Source: Paraspadella gotoi
Lineage: Eukaryota; Chaetognatha
Length of the DNA stretch: 64,000 nucleotides
Direction: 5' to 3'
Assembly: GCA_051294375.1 (NCBI GenBank)
Contig: CM119265.1
Coordinates: forward strand, 10,371,042 to 10,435,041
Position numbers and translations under genes: made by a program. The notes below the pieces were generated by a model, which had not been told where the DNA came from, searched no databases, and saw only the letters and a program-made list of their open reading frames with translations. Position 1 is the stretch's first letter. Every line of letters starts with the position of its first letter. Positions 1 through 10,007 of this stretch are shown here, piece after piece.

Positions 1-60
<60 letters not shown>
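1..60. repeat. (TC)n microsatellite
   Basis: Nearly pure TC dinucleotide tract at the left edge, with one TT interruption near position 40. It lies in the intron after the last visible exon of the neighbouring minus-strand gene. Confidence 0.95.
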
Positions 61-61
<1 letters not shown>

Positions 62-79
62 GACCCAATAATAAGAAAC

Positions 80-1591
80 CTTATGGGCGACTTTTTCGTC
101 ATAGGCCTCGTAGGCGACGACGCGAGCTTCTTTGGCGGCGGATGAGTTACGACTTCCTCCGAGCCGCTGACGGCGCTCAATTCGTCCTGATCGATCTCCT
201 CCACGGAATATTCCTCGTAGGTTTGGGGAGGCAGCTGCTTTTCGACGTCACGATCCTGCAACTTCCTGATCACTTTCGGCTTGGGATGAGGATGCGGCTG
301 CGGATGCGGATGCGGCTGCGGCCTCGGCCGTTGCTTGACCTGCACTAGCCGCCTAGCCGGCCGTTCCCTCGCATAAGCTCTTCTCTTCTTCTCTCGCGTA
401 GGCGTCTCGGAAATCGAATCCACGGAATAAGTCTCCGACTGCTCCTCGGAAAAGTCTTCCGTCACCGAACCACCCGAAGAAGACGACCTCGACGGGCAAC
501 TAAGAGACAAAGAAAAAAAAAGAACGGGAAATCGTATCGCGCTTTTTGCATCACATCAAAGTAATCCATTTTATTATTGTGGTTCAATGATGAATTTAAC
601 GAATTATTTTAAGCCCTTGTAATCTCACCCGCAGGTATAACCGGATTTCGTCTTCCGCGGCTCTTTCATGTGACCCCGGTGAGATTTATTCTTGCTCGGG
701 GGTCTTTTCTTTTTTCGCGATTTTGTCCTCGCGTTGTAATTATAGTTGCAGAAATGTCTGGGATCAAACCTGGGCGCAGCCAAGCACTGGAGAGGCGCAG
801 GTGGCGCAGGCCCCCACATAGGACTGTACCGCGGAGGTTGGGACCATTCGGGGCCCCGCCGTGCGGGGCATCGCACTGGCGGCGGACATGCAGGCTGACA
901 GAGCTGTGGCGCGCAAGGCTGAGGCGCGCAGGCCACTGGAGCACAGGGCGCGGGAGCGCATGGAGCGGGCGCGCAGGCCTGAGGTACGCATGGCTGGGGT
1001 TGGCAGACTTTTGGCACGCAGCAACCCGCAGCTCGTCGCTTGATGCAATTACGCTCAATCATAGCCAAGTCTTCTCGCATCAAATAAAGATCCTGAGGAT
1101 TGATAAATTCAAAGGGGATTCAAGAAATCGCTATTGTGAATGAACCGAAAAATCCCGACAAATAAGGCGAACACCTTGTTCGTTTTAGAGCAGTTACGGA
1201 GATCCCAGTAGGCGTTGTTCTTGTTTAATCCCCACGGAGGCGAATGCACGCTGGGGTGAAAAGAAAAAAGCCGATGCACGCGTGATTCATATTAAGAATC
1301 TCGAAGGGAACAGAAGCCGAATAAAAGGCTCGAAGAAATCAACATCAGTTACTGTCATGAGAACCGAAAAACGCCGTCCTCGAAGATGTCGAACTTGCGG
1401 CCCAAATCGGATGGGTAGTCGCAGTTACATCCGGTCGGTCGCAGCTCGTAGTCAAACTCGGGACCCCCGTCGTACCGATTGCAGTTTTCCTAATCGACAT
1501 GGAAAACAGGGTTCAGGTTCACCAGTCACCTCCGGATTCTATCCGCAAAAAGGCCGCCACTCACTCTGAACCACTGGGCCCATTTCTGCAT
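80..1591 (-). CDS. Unknown Cys/Pro-repeat protein, 5' part of gene (3' end outside window)
   Basis: Five exons join in phase: 1591-1565, 1489-1365, 1250-1175, 1092-629 and 499-80, giving about 370 codons before running off the left edge through a donor at 79. The start is chosen as MQKWAQWFR, the only ATG giving an in-phase exon 1. The N-terminal part is rich in Tyr, Trp, Pro and Asn (YDGGPEFDYELRP, VHSPPWGLNKNNAYW) and is followed by a tandem run of Cys-Ala-Pro units (CAPAPCAPAPCAP, residues about 100-140), a basic stretch, a Ser-rich acidic stretch and a His-Pro tract. I do not recognise the family. The short aromatic, proline-rich exons resemble the style of ciliary or sperm-tail structural proteins, but that is only an impression. 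Exon boundaries all have GT-AG signals. Confidence 0.55.
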
Positions 1592-1732
1592 GCGGTCTCT
1601 CCTCATTCTGGGAAAACGGTGCAAGACAAATATATATATATTGTTTTAACGTCATTACAAGCACAGTAAGCGTGATTAGATTCGGTAAGTATTTCTTTAT
1701 GAGTTTATTTGTGCAAAAGCAAAATATTTTTT

Positions 1733-1779
1733 TTGCCAAATATTTTGACATGTATTTTCATATCATCATCAGTGGCAGA
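1733..1779 (-). ncRNA. Hammerhead-like ribozyme motif, family beta, left copy
   Basis: On the minus strand: stem I TGCCA, core CTGATGA, a single extra T, stem II GATAT/ATGTC, then AAAA where GAAA is expected, a self-complementary ATAT as a minimal stem III, T at the cleavage position and TGGCA closing stem I. One core base (G12) is changed to A, so this copy is probably inactive. Its partner copy at 2502 keeps GAAA but has CTGAAGA. The consensus of the two gives a complete minimal type I motif. Confidence 0.6.
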
Positions 1780-1938
1780 CAAATATATTTTTTTTGAAAT
1801 CAGTAATAAAAGAGAGAGAGAGAGTGTAAGGACACATCAGTTTAAGTCAACTGATGTTTTTCACTGATGGTCGTAATTGTTAACAATTATCCAATCGAAT
1901 TCTAATACAATTGAAACATTCTTTGAAATATTTTCCAC

Positions 1939-2150
1939 TTCATTGATAGGGAAGCCAGGTACTCTGGGAGTGAATAAACGGGACTGTGAGAGAGTCTTGA
2001 TTGAAAGCTTGCAGGGACCTGCTATGTCATTATCTTGTAAGAGTGATGGAGGCCTTAAACCACCAAAGCCTGTCCAAAGTCAGGGGCAAGATAGCTTATA
2101 TATTAAATGAATGGATAATTTTTATATTGGTTGTACCAATTTCATAATAT
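1939..2150. repeat. Interspersed repeat R, copy 1
   Basis: The segment from TCATTGATAGGGAAG through GGGAGTGAATAAACG, GCTTGCAGGGACCTGCT, GCCTGTCCAAAGTCAGGGGC and TTGGTTGTACCAATTTCATA recurs at 55334-55670 with high identity. In the second copy about 150 bp of unrelated sequence separates the two halves. It lies at the centre of the inverted-repeat unit. No coding potential was recognised. Confidence 0.75.
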
Positions 2151-2501
2151 ATAATATATATACTAATATATTCTAACTAATATACGACCTAAAATAAGAG
2201 AAGCACTGGAAATAAGGCGTTCAAAGAGTGAACCCAGAACTGGATTGAATGAAGACTGGGGATCCTGCGTTAAGTCCCGAGCCTGGAACCCAGTTTTCTC
2301 TCATATGGAATAGTTTCCTTTGGAGGGGGTTAGGGCTTATGCCCTTTATTTTGTTTCATTTATTTTTTATTTGGTTGTCCTTTTTTGACCTGTTAGTCAG
2401 TTGACCTAAACTGATGTGTCCTTACACACACACACACTCGCTCTCTATCTCTCTCTCTTTTATTACCGTTTTCAAAAAAAAAAAAAATTATTCTCTATTT
2501 G

Positions 2502-2548
2502 TCTGCCACTGAAGATGATATGAAAATACCTGTCGAAATATTTGGCAA
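2502..2548 (+). ncRNA. Hammerhead-like ribozyme motif, family beta, right copy
   Basis: TGCCA, core CTGAAGA, one extra T, a helix II of which GATA/TGTC pairs, then GAAA, ATAT as minimal palindromic stem III, T17 and TGGCA. CTGANGA allows A at the variable position, so the catalytic core is intact here, although the loop-side base of stem II differs from the left copy (C for A). A four-base palindromic stem III implies activity, if any, as a dimer, as described for Penelope-like hammerheads. Confidence 0.65.
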
Positions 2549-2757
2549 AAAAATTATTTTGTTTTTGCACATAAAGAAATACTTACCGTATCAAATCTAT
2601 ATAGTTTTCACGTTTTTACTAAAGTCAGCAGCCACACCTGGCGTCCCACCAAAGCTTGGATCTATGTGGTGGTTCTTTCGTTTCGTCAAAGTGAACTGAG
2701 GGCCTTTGGAAATAAAGCGAGAATCATTCACAAGCTAAAACATGGACAGGACGAATC

Positions 2758-2763
2758 TTTATT
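2758..2763 (-). promoter_or_regulatory. Poly(A) signal of the low-complexity gene
   Basis: AATAAA on the minus strand, seven bases beyond the predicted stop codon at 2770. It supports the Lys-rich terminal exon as the true 3' end of the gene at 4850-2770. Confidence 0.5.
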
Positions 2764-2769
2764 AGGTAT

Positions 2770-4850
2770 TCACTCGCTTATCTCCGTCTCGCTCCCCTTC
2801 TTTTTCTTCTTTTTCTTTTTCTTTTTCTTTCGACGCCTTTTTTTCTTTTTCTTTTTCTAAAAATAATTACAAAGGGAATGGACATTAAAATCGGGAAAAA
2901 GCGCCGTAACGCCTTAAGTTAAGGCTTAACTAACGTATTTACCTTTTTGACGCTGCCCTCCGACTTTGCCTCCTCGACGGGAGCTTCGGCGCTGCCATGT
3001 TCCTTCTGTTCTTTTTCCTCTTTATCTTTTCTGTTTCGGTTTCTGCTAAGAACACGAGAATCCAAAATCTGAACATGGAACGAGTCCTAAAACTCCCAAC
3101 CTGTTCCAGGTTTCAGGATCCGATTCAGTTTCGGTCTCGTAAGAATCGTCAGACTCGACCGCGCTTCGGAATCGGTTCGTATTTACTAGGATCACAAATT
3201 GACGGTATCACACTTCGCGATTGAACAAAAATAGAAGTGATTCCCTTTCCCTGTTCTTCAGGAAGTTAAAATATAGCTCACACGAGTCAGTTAAATTATT
3301 TACGGCGCGGGGGCGAAGGGCATATGATATGGAAAGTGGGTCTACGAACTCTAGTGTATTTACGGTTGGAAAACTTTGTAAAATCCATATTGGAGAACTT
3401 GAAAAAGTCAGCTGAGACGTCGTTGGGCATAGATTTGGAACGAATGCTCTGTCGTCGCTTTAAAATTTGTAGAGTCGTATCTTCGGCGTCGACCTGACTA
3501 GAGTCGTTGTCGTCGCCGCTGTTTTCGTTGCTGTTTTCGAGCCGAGGGGCGGCGCCGCGTTTGGCGGCGAAGATTTGCTGATGGTGGCGATGACGCGAGG
3601 TGGACGCGTCCACCGAAGTCCCTCCTCGGGGCGGCGGCCGTCGATGACGTTCAATGAAGTCTTTCCCGACGCCAGAGGAGCGATTTTTTAATCGAATTTC
3701 GTCCGTGGACGACTGACTCTTCGATCGACTATTGACTGGCGACGGAGTCTTACGCCGCCTCTCGACGTGGCTTCTCCGACGGCCTTCGACGGGCGACCGG
3801 TTCGAACGTCCACCTTGAACCAGAGTTTGATTATTTCGCCGCCCTTCGACGGGCGACAAACTCTTTCGCGTTCCCTCGACGGGAGACAAATACTTCCGCC
3901 CTCTTTCAACGGGTGCCGGTTTTTTTCGCCGAGTGTCGAATCGAGTCGGAGGGGTTTTCCATCGAAATTCGACGGAGGATTTATCGCTTGGATGCCGACT
4001 TTCAACGGGATAATTGTGTTTTGGTCGTTGATAAGTCGAAGCGTCTTCATCATCCGAAGATAAAGTCACCGACCGCTGGCAATTATACGACCGACTCAGG
4101 CGCTCTCGGCAATCGTCTACTTCTGCAGGACTTTCAGGCTAAAGAAACGTTTTGTAAACAGGTCAAGATTGCTTTTCAACTTGAGACTTAATAATCATCG
4201 TAAAGATAATAGAAAACGTAAGCTAATTAGCTAACCTCAACGTGAGCGTTTTCACTCGTATTATCGAGTTTTTGGGCCGATTCCACAGCACTTTCTAAAT
4301 TCTCGGCCGGATCTTCTTTCCACAACCGACAAGGTGCAACAATTTCGGGTTGGGCCGCGACTTCAGGTTCCGCGTCGCCGGTGTCGTCGACTGGATTGGA
4401 AGACGGAGACGCGAAACGAACGACGCGCGGTTCGAGGGCGTCGGCGCTCTCTTTGGACGTCGACCACCAAGAGGGGAGCTCGGGAGCGGCGACGGCCGCG
4501 TCCTCTTCTGTCGGAGTTTTGACCTTTTTCTCGCGACGATAATTGCGCTCCGGGACGTAACCCTCGTCGGGGTCACTCGCATCTAGAACCTCCGCCTTTA
4601 GCGCCGCTAGGGTGGCGCCGGTAATCTTTTGAAAATGCTCGTCAAAGGCGCTCTCGGAAATTGAGTTGCCCGCGATAAAGTTGTAAACGTCGTCGGGCGT
4701 CGGGGCTGTGTCCGCCTTGGAGGGACGGGACGGGCGGGACGGGCGGGACGGGCGAGATGGTCGGGCGGACCGACCGAGCCGGGCGGGGGAGGCGGAATCG
4801 CGGCCGAGCAGGCTATTCAGGTCGAAGTCGAAATCGTCGACTCGAAACAT
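2770..4850 (-). CDS. Unknown Ser/Arg/Pro-rich low-complexity protein
   Basis: Five exons, all GT-AG and in phase: 4850-4236, 4138-3304, 3185-3101, 3045-2943 and 2856-2770, giving 574 residues. The protein starts MFRVDDFDFDLNSLLG, then has a short RPS repeat (five copies, encoded by a GGGCGGGAC tandem), an acidic region with WW, and a long Ser/Arg-rich region with degenerate SPVEGRR-type repeats (residues about 260-350). It ends in an uninterrupted Lys/Arg tail of about twenty residues and GSETEISE. Reading through the donor at 3304 instead would give a stop after RRK, so a shorter isoform is possible. No known domain is recognised; composition suggests a disordered nuclear or cytoskeletal protein, which is inference only. 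Confidence 0.6.
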
Positions 4851-5380
4851 GGCCGGAAAATGACGAGCGTCATTGTAGCAAAAAAGAAAATTAAAAAAAT
4901 CCTAAAAAAACTTTAAACAAAAATAAAAAAAAGAGAATAGACGTTTAAAAACAAAACTTAACTAAAGCTACATAACTCGGTATTTAGCTTTTGTAAAAGG
5001 TAACTCCTTCAACGAATTAAAACCAACCCTAAATCCGAAAGAAAAGAAATTGAAGCAATAGAGTCAGGACAAATATTTTCAGAAAATATTTTATTTTATT
5101 ATTGTGGACAAATATAAATTCTTCAAATTTTAAACAAGTGAATAAAAAAAAAAATAATTTATGTATGCTATGGAGTCGTTATTCGCGTTTCAGTCTCGAT
5201 ACTTTGATATTTCGATACTGGGGAGAGGGGGAGAGCGGGAGAACGGACTCTCGGAATCCATCGATAATATAATTTATAAAAATCTATCTGTAGAAGCTTT
5301 AACTACTGCTGCAGCTTGACGGGAACATCGTGAATGATGATTAAAACTGAAGGAAAAATCCTTGGATTTATAATTCGTAC

Positions 5381-5849
5381 CTGAGCAATGACTTGTTGGC
5401 GTGATCGAAGACCTTAACAAGGCCGTCTTCGGTTCCGGCGACGAGCAGACCGCCATCGGAACGGAATGACCCACCGAACGCCTGACGCTGAAAACGCTGC
5501 AGCACGCGGGAGGCGCGGCAGGAGCGAGAGTCGTAGATCTGAACGCGAGTCGAGTTCGTCACCGCCAATTCGTGAGGGGGCGCAGGGGAGAATTCCACGC
5601 TCGAGATCGGACCGTATTCTTTTGAGATAGGAGGGAAAACTTGTGAAATAAGGCAGGAAGATTGGATTTTTTTTAACAAGTTAACGCTATAAACTTAATC
5701 TAGTCATCAGTCCAGTATCTTTTCTGTACTTTCTTGCCTTTGGAAACGACGGGAGATTCAAAATTCTTCCAGTAGGTCGCATCGGCAGTTTCGGCTTTTT
5801 GGTCCAGGGAAGGATATTGCGGGATGACGGTCTTTTTGAAATTCGCCAT
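5381..5849 (-). pseudogene. UTP15: UTP15 (U3 snoRNP / t-UTP) N-terminal fragment
   Basis: Two exons, 5849-5738 and 5618-5381, encode about 116 residues matching the start of UTP15: MANFKKTVIPQYPSL, YWKNFESPVVSKEYG, SSVEFSPAPPHELAV and SDGGLLVAGTEDGLVKVFD, the last being the first WD repeat. UTP15 is a WD-repeat subunit of the small-subunit processome needed for rDNA transcription and early pre-rRNA cleavage. The intron between them uses a GC donor (AAAG|GCAAG) with phase 1, the only choice that restores KEYG. After the donor at 5380 no exon for the remaining WD repeats or the C-terminal domain (about 400 residues) is found before the next gene at 4850. It is therefore a truncated copy, or the rest lies elsewhere because of rearrangement or misassembly. 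Confidence 0.85.
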
Positions 5850-5948
5850 GTTGTCTTTAGATGAGAATATTTTACTTAAATTTAATTACACTAAGATCAT
5901 ATTCTGAAAGAAGAATAGAAAAAACGTACGTAGCCGACCATGTGATCG

Positions 5949-5951
<3 letters not shown>

Positions 5952-6006
<55 letters not shown>
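5952..6006. repeat. (GA)n microsatellite
   Basis: Pure GA dinucleotide tract of about 55 bp just upstream of the UTP15 fragment. The following stretch to 6557 is AT-rich and holds nothing I can name. Confidence 0.95.
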
Positions 6007-6011
<5 letters not shown>

Positions 6012-6557
6012 TTAATCAAGGGAATAAAGGGATATAAAAAAGAGGAATAACAGAAAATAATCACGTAAAATTTTCGTGAGGGGAGGGTTTTATTGATGTA
6101 GTTTCATACGGCAAAAGCAATGAGTGTAAAAAGAAGTAGAGATCTAACTTCGATACTAGTAAAAACCAGTAATTTGAGAGAAAAGAGAAAAAGGAAGAGA
6201 GAGTTATAAAATTATCAATGAATAAAGTAAATTAAACCAAACGCTTTTCGCCGTACATCACACTTAAAAATGAGGAACTCGATAAAAAAAAAAAAGAATT
6301 TTTGTTCCAAATTTCAAAGAGAAAGCGACAAATATTTGACTACGTCCAACATTACGGAAAAAACGACATTTATGAATGAACCAGAAATGATAGAACGAGC
6401 ATTTTGACTAGCTTGTTTTGATTTGTTCTGAATACAAAAGACGCTTTCGACGTAAACCCTTTCGTTGCTATTTTGTTTTTAAAAAACCCAAAGCAACAGA
6501 GGTTCCATGTGCTACGTGAAGATGGTTGAAACCAAAACGAGTCTTAAGAAAACAATA

Positions 6558-7029
6558 CAGAAGGCTTCATATTATAAAATGAGGTGGGCTTTTTTTGTGA
6601 CCAGAATCTGTTCCTACCAAACTACCTGATCGAATTTCATGAAATTTCTAATGACGATATAAATGGAACTATCGAAGCGAATTTTAATATTCAACCCGAC
6701 AAAAAAACCTAAAATAAAAACTAAAATTGATAATTTTTCATAATTAAGCATAGTTTGAAGATGCATTATACTTCCAATTTTCCCAAATTATTCCAAAACT
6801 GACTTGACTTAAACTGCCAACTGTCCATTTTTTGCCCCTACCTATGGGTGACCCCTCCGGGGCCCCATATCTCGGCTCAGGGGTCAAATATTGAAATTTG
6901 CCTCAATAGTTCTATTTGTATTTCTATCTGTATTTCATATTAAATTTCAATAGATTTTGTCCAGTAATTTTCTCGGAACGTGCTCTGGTTAAAAAAGGGG
7001 TACCTCATTGTATAATATGAAGCCTTCTG
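6558..7029. mobile_element. TA-flanked inverted-repeat element M1, copy A
   Basis: 472 bp bounded by inverted CAGAAGGCTTCATATTATA ends, with an imperfect inverted repeat of about 100 bp that includes GAGGTACCCC-like and CTGGT blocks. It is flanked on both sides by TA (6556-6557 and 7030-7031). TA target duplication is the hallmark of the Tc1/mariner superfamily, so this is read as a MITE of that type. There is no transposase ORF. Copies B (14345) and C (41688) have the same ends. Confidence 0.85.
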
Positions 7030-7280
7030 TACATGTATTTTTTTCTTTTAAATAACTAATTCACTATGAAACTAATCCAAAGATATAAACTGTATAGTGT
7101 ATACACTGTATACTAAAGTGGAGCACTCAAGAACAAAAAATTTTTTTGAATGATCGAACAAGGATATTTAGATGTAAGATAGTATAATTAACTATTATGA
7201 CTCGGGAACAGAATAGTAAAATATAATATATTTATAATATATTCTTTGTGTTTTTTCCTTTCTGTTTCGTTGTGATTTGA

Positions 7281-7460
7281 TTTAGAACAAAGTTTGAAGA
7301 GAGATTTAACAACGATTTTTATTTCATAGTGAATTCATAGTGAATTCAAATTCAATTTGAATTGGCGCTGAAGAAGACTCGTATGTGAGTCAAAACATGT
7401 CCGTTTCACTATGAAATAAAAATCGTTGTTAAATCTTTCTTCAAACTTTGTTCTAATATA
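7281..7460. repeat. Perfect-arm hairpin around a hammerhead motif (family alpha)
   Basis: The arm 7281-7333 is repeated inverted at 7408-7460 almost without mismatch (about 52 bp, including ATTTAACAACGATTTTTATTT). The 75-bp spacer contains a hammerhead motif. The right arm matches sequences downstream of the hammerheads at 49945 and 53165 (AAATCGTTGTT), defining one repeat family. Confidence 0.85.
7364..7406 (+). ncRNA. Hammerhead-like ribozyme motif, family alpha, copy 1
   Basis: Stem I GGCG pairs with CGTT after the cleavage C (two G-U pairs). The core is CTGAAGA, then an extra A, stem II GACTC/GAGTC, CAAAA where GAAA is expected, ACATGT as a palindromic stem III, and C17. The G12 change probably reduces or abolishes activity. 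The intact relative is at 53132. Confidence 0.65.
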
Positions 7461-7923
7461 TTCTTATAAAATAGTAAATTTTAAAAATAATTTTTTAAAA
7501 ACTTTTAATAAAGATTCAGATTCTTTATAAAAAGTTGAATTAAAAATATAAAACGTGTTATAAAAATTATGTTATCTTTAGCATTTAAAACCGAAAAAAA
7601 GATAAAAATTCATAACTTTTTTATTCTTTGTAGTAGAAACTTATATATTTTTTACAATCCAAACATTAAAATATCATTTAACATATTTTATAAAAGCTTC
7701 TTAGTTTTTTACGGCGAATCCCAAATCTGTTCTTAAAAATAAATATTAAAATTTTAAAATTTAATGATTTTAAAAAGATTTAAAATTTGTTAAATATATG
7801 TCCATAAGCAGCAAAAAAATAATGTTCAATCGCTCAATCTTTTCATCACTCCACCCTAATGTATACAGTAATATTTAATTATTCTTGCTGTTTATACATT
7901 AAAAAAAATCTTAAAGTATAGTG

Positions 7924-10007
7924 ATCTCGCCAGACGTTACTATCAAAGAAAACTAAGGAAAAAATCAATAAAAAAAACGAATGATTGATGCAATAACGAA
8001 TTATTAATATAAAAGTAATTGATGGATGTAATAGTAATTGATTGATTGATGTAATAATAATTGATTGATTGATGTATTAATAATTAATTTATAGATTGAT
8101 ATAATAGTAATTGATAGATTGATGTAACAGTAATTAATTATTGATGCGATGATAACCAAAGGATTCATGCGATGATAACCAAAAGATTGATGCAATGATA
8201 CCAAATGATTGTGATGATCTAGCACTCTCCATCTACTTGTACCCACAAGAAGTAAGAACAGGCTCTGACGCGGAATGAAACGAAGACTGTTTGATTGAAA
8301 AAGGTAAGGGACTGCCTTGGACTTATTGGGGGGATATTAGGGTGCGCCACAAAATGCCGCAGAGGCGGACTTACGACCATGTGACGGAGTCGTGCCACAT
8401 GAGGATAGACAGCATAGCACGTTTCTACCTCCGACTTCAAAAGACAGCAAATGATATGAGCCAACAGTAGAACTCAAGCTCTTCCGGTTGGTGCGATCAA
8501 GTAAGAACATGATAGCCAAGCGTCGCAGGTTACCCAGGCATAGGCATCAGCCGAAACGAGCTACCAAAGGTAATGACTGTTCGTGAATGGGTCAGCATGA
8601 GCCAGATGACCAAAGCACTCAACTACAAGAATCAGCTAAAAGCAATCCAAATTGACGCCAGAGCATCTGCAGATGAAAAATGATGAAAAGAACCGTTGTC
8701 TTCACAGACTGTTCAAAACCCTAGAGAGAACGGGCTTATTAAATCGAACAGGACTGCTGATGGAATTTATAATGGGCACCTCTTAGAAAGTGCCTCAGAA
8801 TCACCTGACAGACTTAAAGGGGGGGTGATGAAGCATCCGCACCAAACAAGGTGTGGACAAAGGGGTTACCCAGGATTCTGACTCAAGTGATGAGCGGGGT
8901 TTTCTGTCTCTTGCTCACCCTTCTGAGAGCATCTATAACGCATATAGGATCAAGTCTTTAAGGATCAAATCTAGAGGTAAGCAAAAGCAAGCATCGGTGA
9001 TGAATCAATAAAGACCTCTCAGGTAAGCTCGGCTTTGCCACTATTCAAATAAAATAAAACTGTAATAACAAACTCCAAACCATAAACCCCGATGATGGCT
9101 AATTAATATTAATGCGATCTGTAACAAATGGAATCATTATTGAACAAAGCATTGAAATAATGAACTGTATTGTTTGTAAACAAATATCGATTGTTTATAT
9201 TTTTAAAGACTTTTACAAAAGGTAAATAAGATCGACGGCTTATGACGAGAGTTTATGTCCAACAATTGAACCAATAATAACCAAATGATGGATGTGATGA
9301 TAATAATTCATTGATGTGATGATAATAATTCATTGATGCGATGATAATAATTCATTGATGCGATGATAATCATTCATTGATGGGATGATAATCATTCATT
9401 GATGGGATGATAATCATTCATTGATGGGATGATAATCATTCATTGATGGGATGATAATCATTCATTGATGCGTTGATAATCATTCATTGATGCGATGATA
9501 ATCATTCATTGACGCGATGATAAACATTGACGCGATGATAAACATTGACGCGATGATAAACATTCATTGATCCGATGATAATCATTTATTGATGCGATGA
9601 TAATCATTCATTCTCGCGATGAGTCATTCATTATAAATAAAAACAAACGAATACGTGAATGAGAGAGAGAGAGAGAGAAAAGATAGAGAGAAGCTGGACA
9701 GCCGCTGCAAATCTTAACTCGTTTTTAAACGAATCAGAAAAAGCAGCGAGGAAAAAAAGAGAGAGAGCGACATACAATTACAGAGAGAGATAGAGACATA
9801 TATTTAAAAAAGAGAGAGAGAGCAAATGAGTGGAGGAATATGAAACATGTGAATCTAAAAGATCTTGCTGATTAGAAGTTATATCTAAATTTTTAGCTCC
9901 CTATGGTTACACACTTGAGCTATTTTAAATATTAAAACACGACAACGACGACTACGGTCACAAGGAAGCCAAAGGGACCCCAAAATCTTAAGCCCGTCTG
10001 GCGAGAT
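7924..10007. mobile_element. Inverted-repeat element S with internal minisatellite, copy 1
   Basis: The ends are inverted ATCTCGCCAGACG (7924-7936 and 9995-10007). Inside are ATTGATTGATGTAATA-type repeats (7980-8215), an unrelated insert of about 1 kb (8219-9270), a 22-bp GATGATAATCATTCATTGATGC minisatellite and a shared tail with AGCTGGACAGCCGCTGCA. A second copy at 50572 has the same 5' end, repeats and tail but lacks the insert. No transposase was recognised, so it is non-autonomous. The insert has short ORFs on both strands without a family assignment. Confidence 0.75.
9285..9635. repeat. 22-bp minisatellite in S1
   Basis: About sixteen tandem units of the type ATGATAATCATTCATTGATGC with small variations (GCG/GGG, loss of CATT in the units near 9520-9555). 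The same unit builds the larger array at 50930-51735. Confidence 0.9.

Larger units (their letters stand above)
1620..2640. mobile_element. Inverted-repeat unit carrying two hammerhead motifs (Penelope-like type)
   Basis: About 200-bp arms at 1640-1860 and 2385-2625 are inverted copies of each other: shared blocks include GTGTAAGGACACATCAGTTTA, the GA/TC tract, TCTGCCACTGA, ATATTTGGCAAAA and AAAGAAATACTTACC. Each arm holds one hammerhead-like motif, reading outward on opposite strands. The centre (1939-2150) holds a segment repeated at 55334-55670. No open reading frame of a reverse transcriptase remains. Penelope-like elements are known to carry minimal hammerhead motifs in their terminal repeats and often have inverted arrangements, so this is read as a non-autonomous relic of that type. 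The exact ends were not fixed. Confidence 0.6.

Noticed and set aside
625-1083. Several overlapping ORFs on both strands in the Cys-Pro repeat region
   Set aside because: They are alternative-frame shadows of exon 4 of the minus-strand gene; only that frame splices in phase with its neighbours.
4860-5375. Possible third exon of UTP15 (FNHHSRCSRQAAAVV)
   Set aside because: It has an acceptor, but the residues do not match the second WD repeat and the frame stops after about 23 codons.
8004-8246. Ile/Asn/Tyr-rich ORF in the S1 repeats
   Set aside because: Translation of a short tandem repeat, not a gene.
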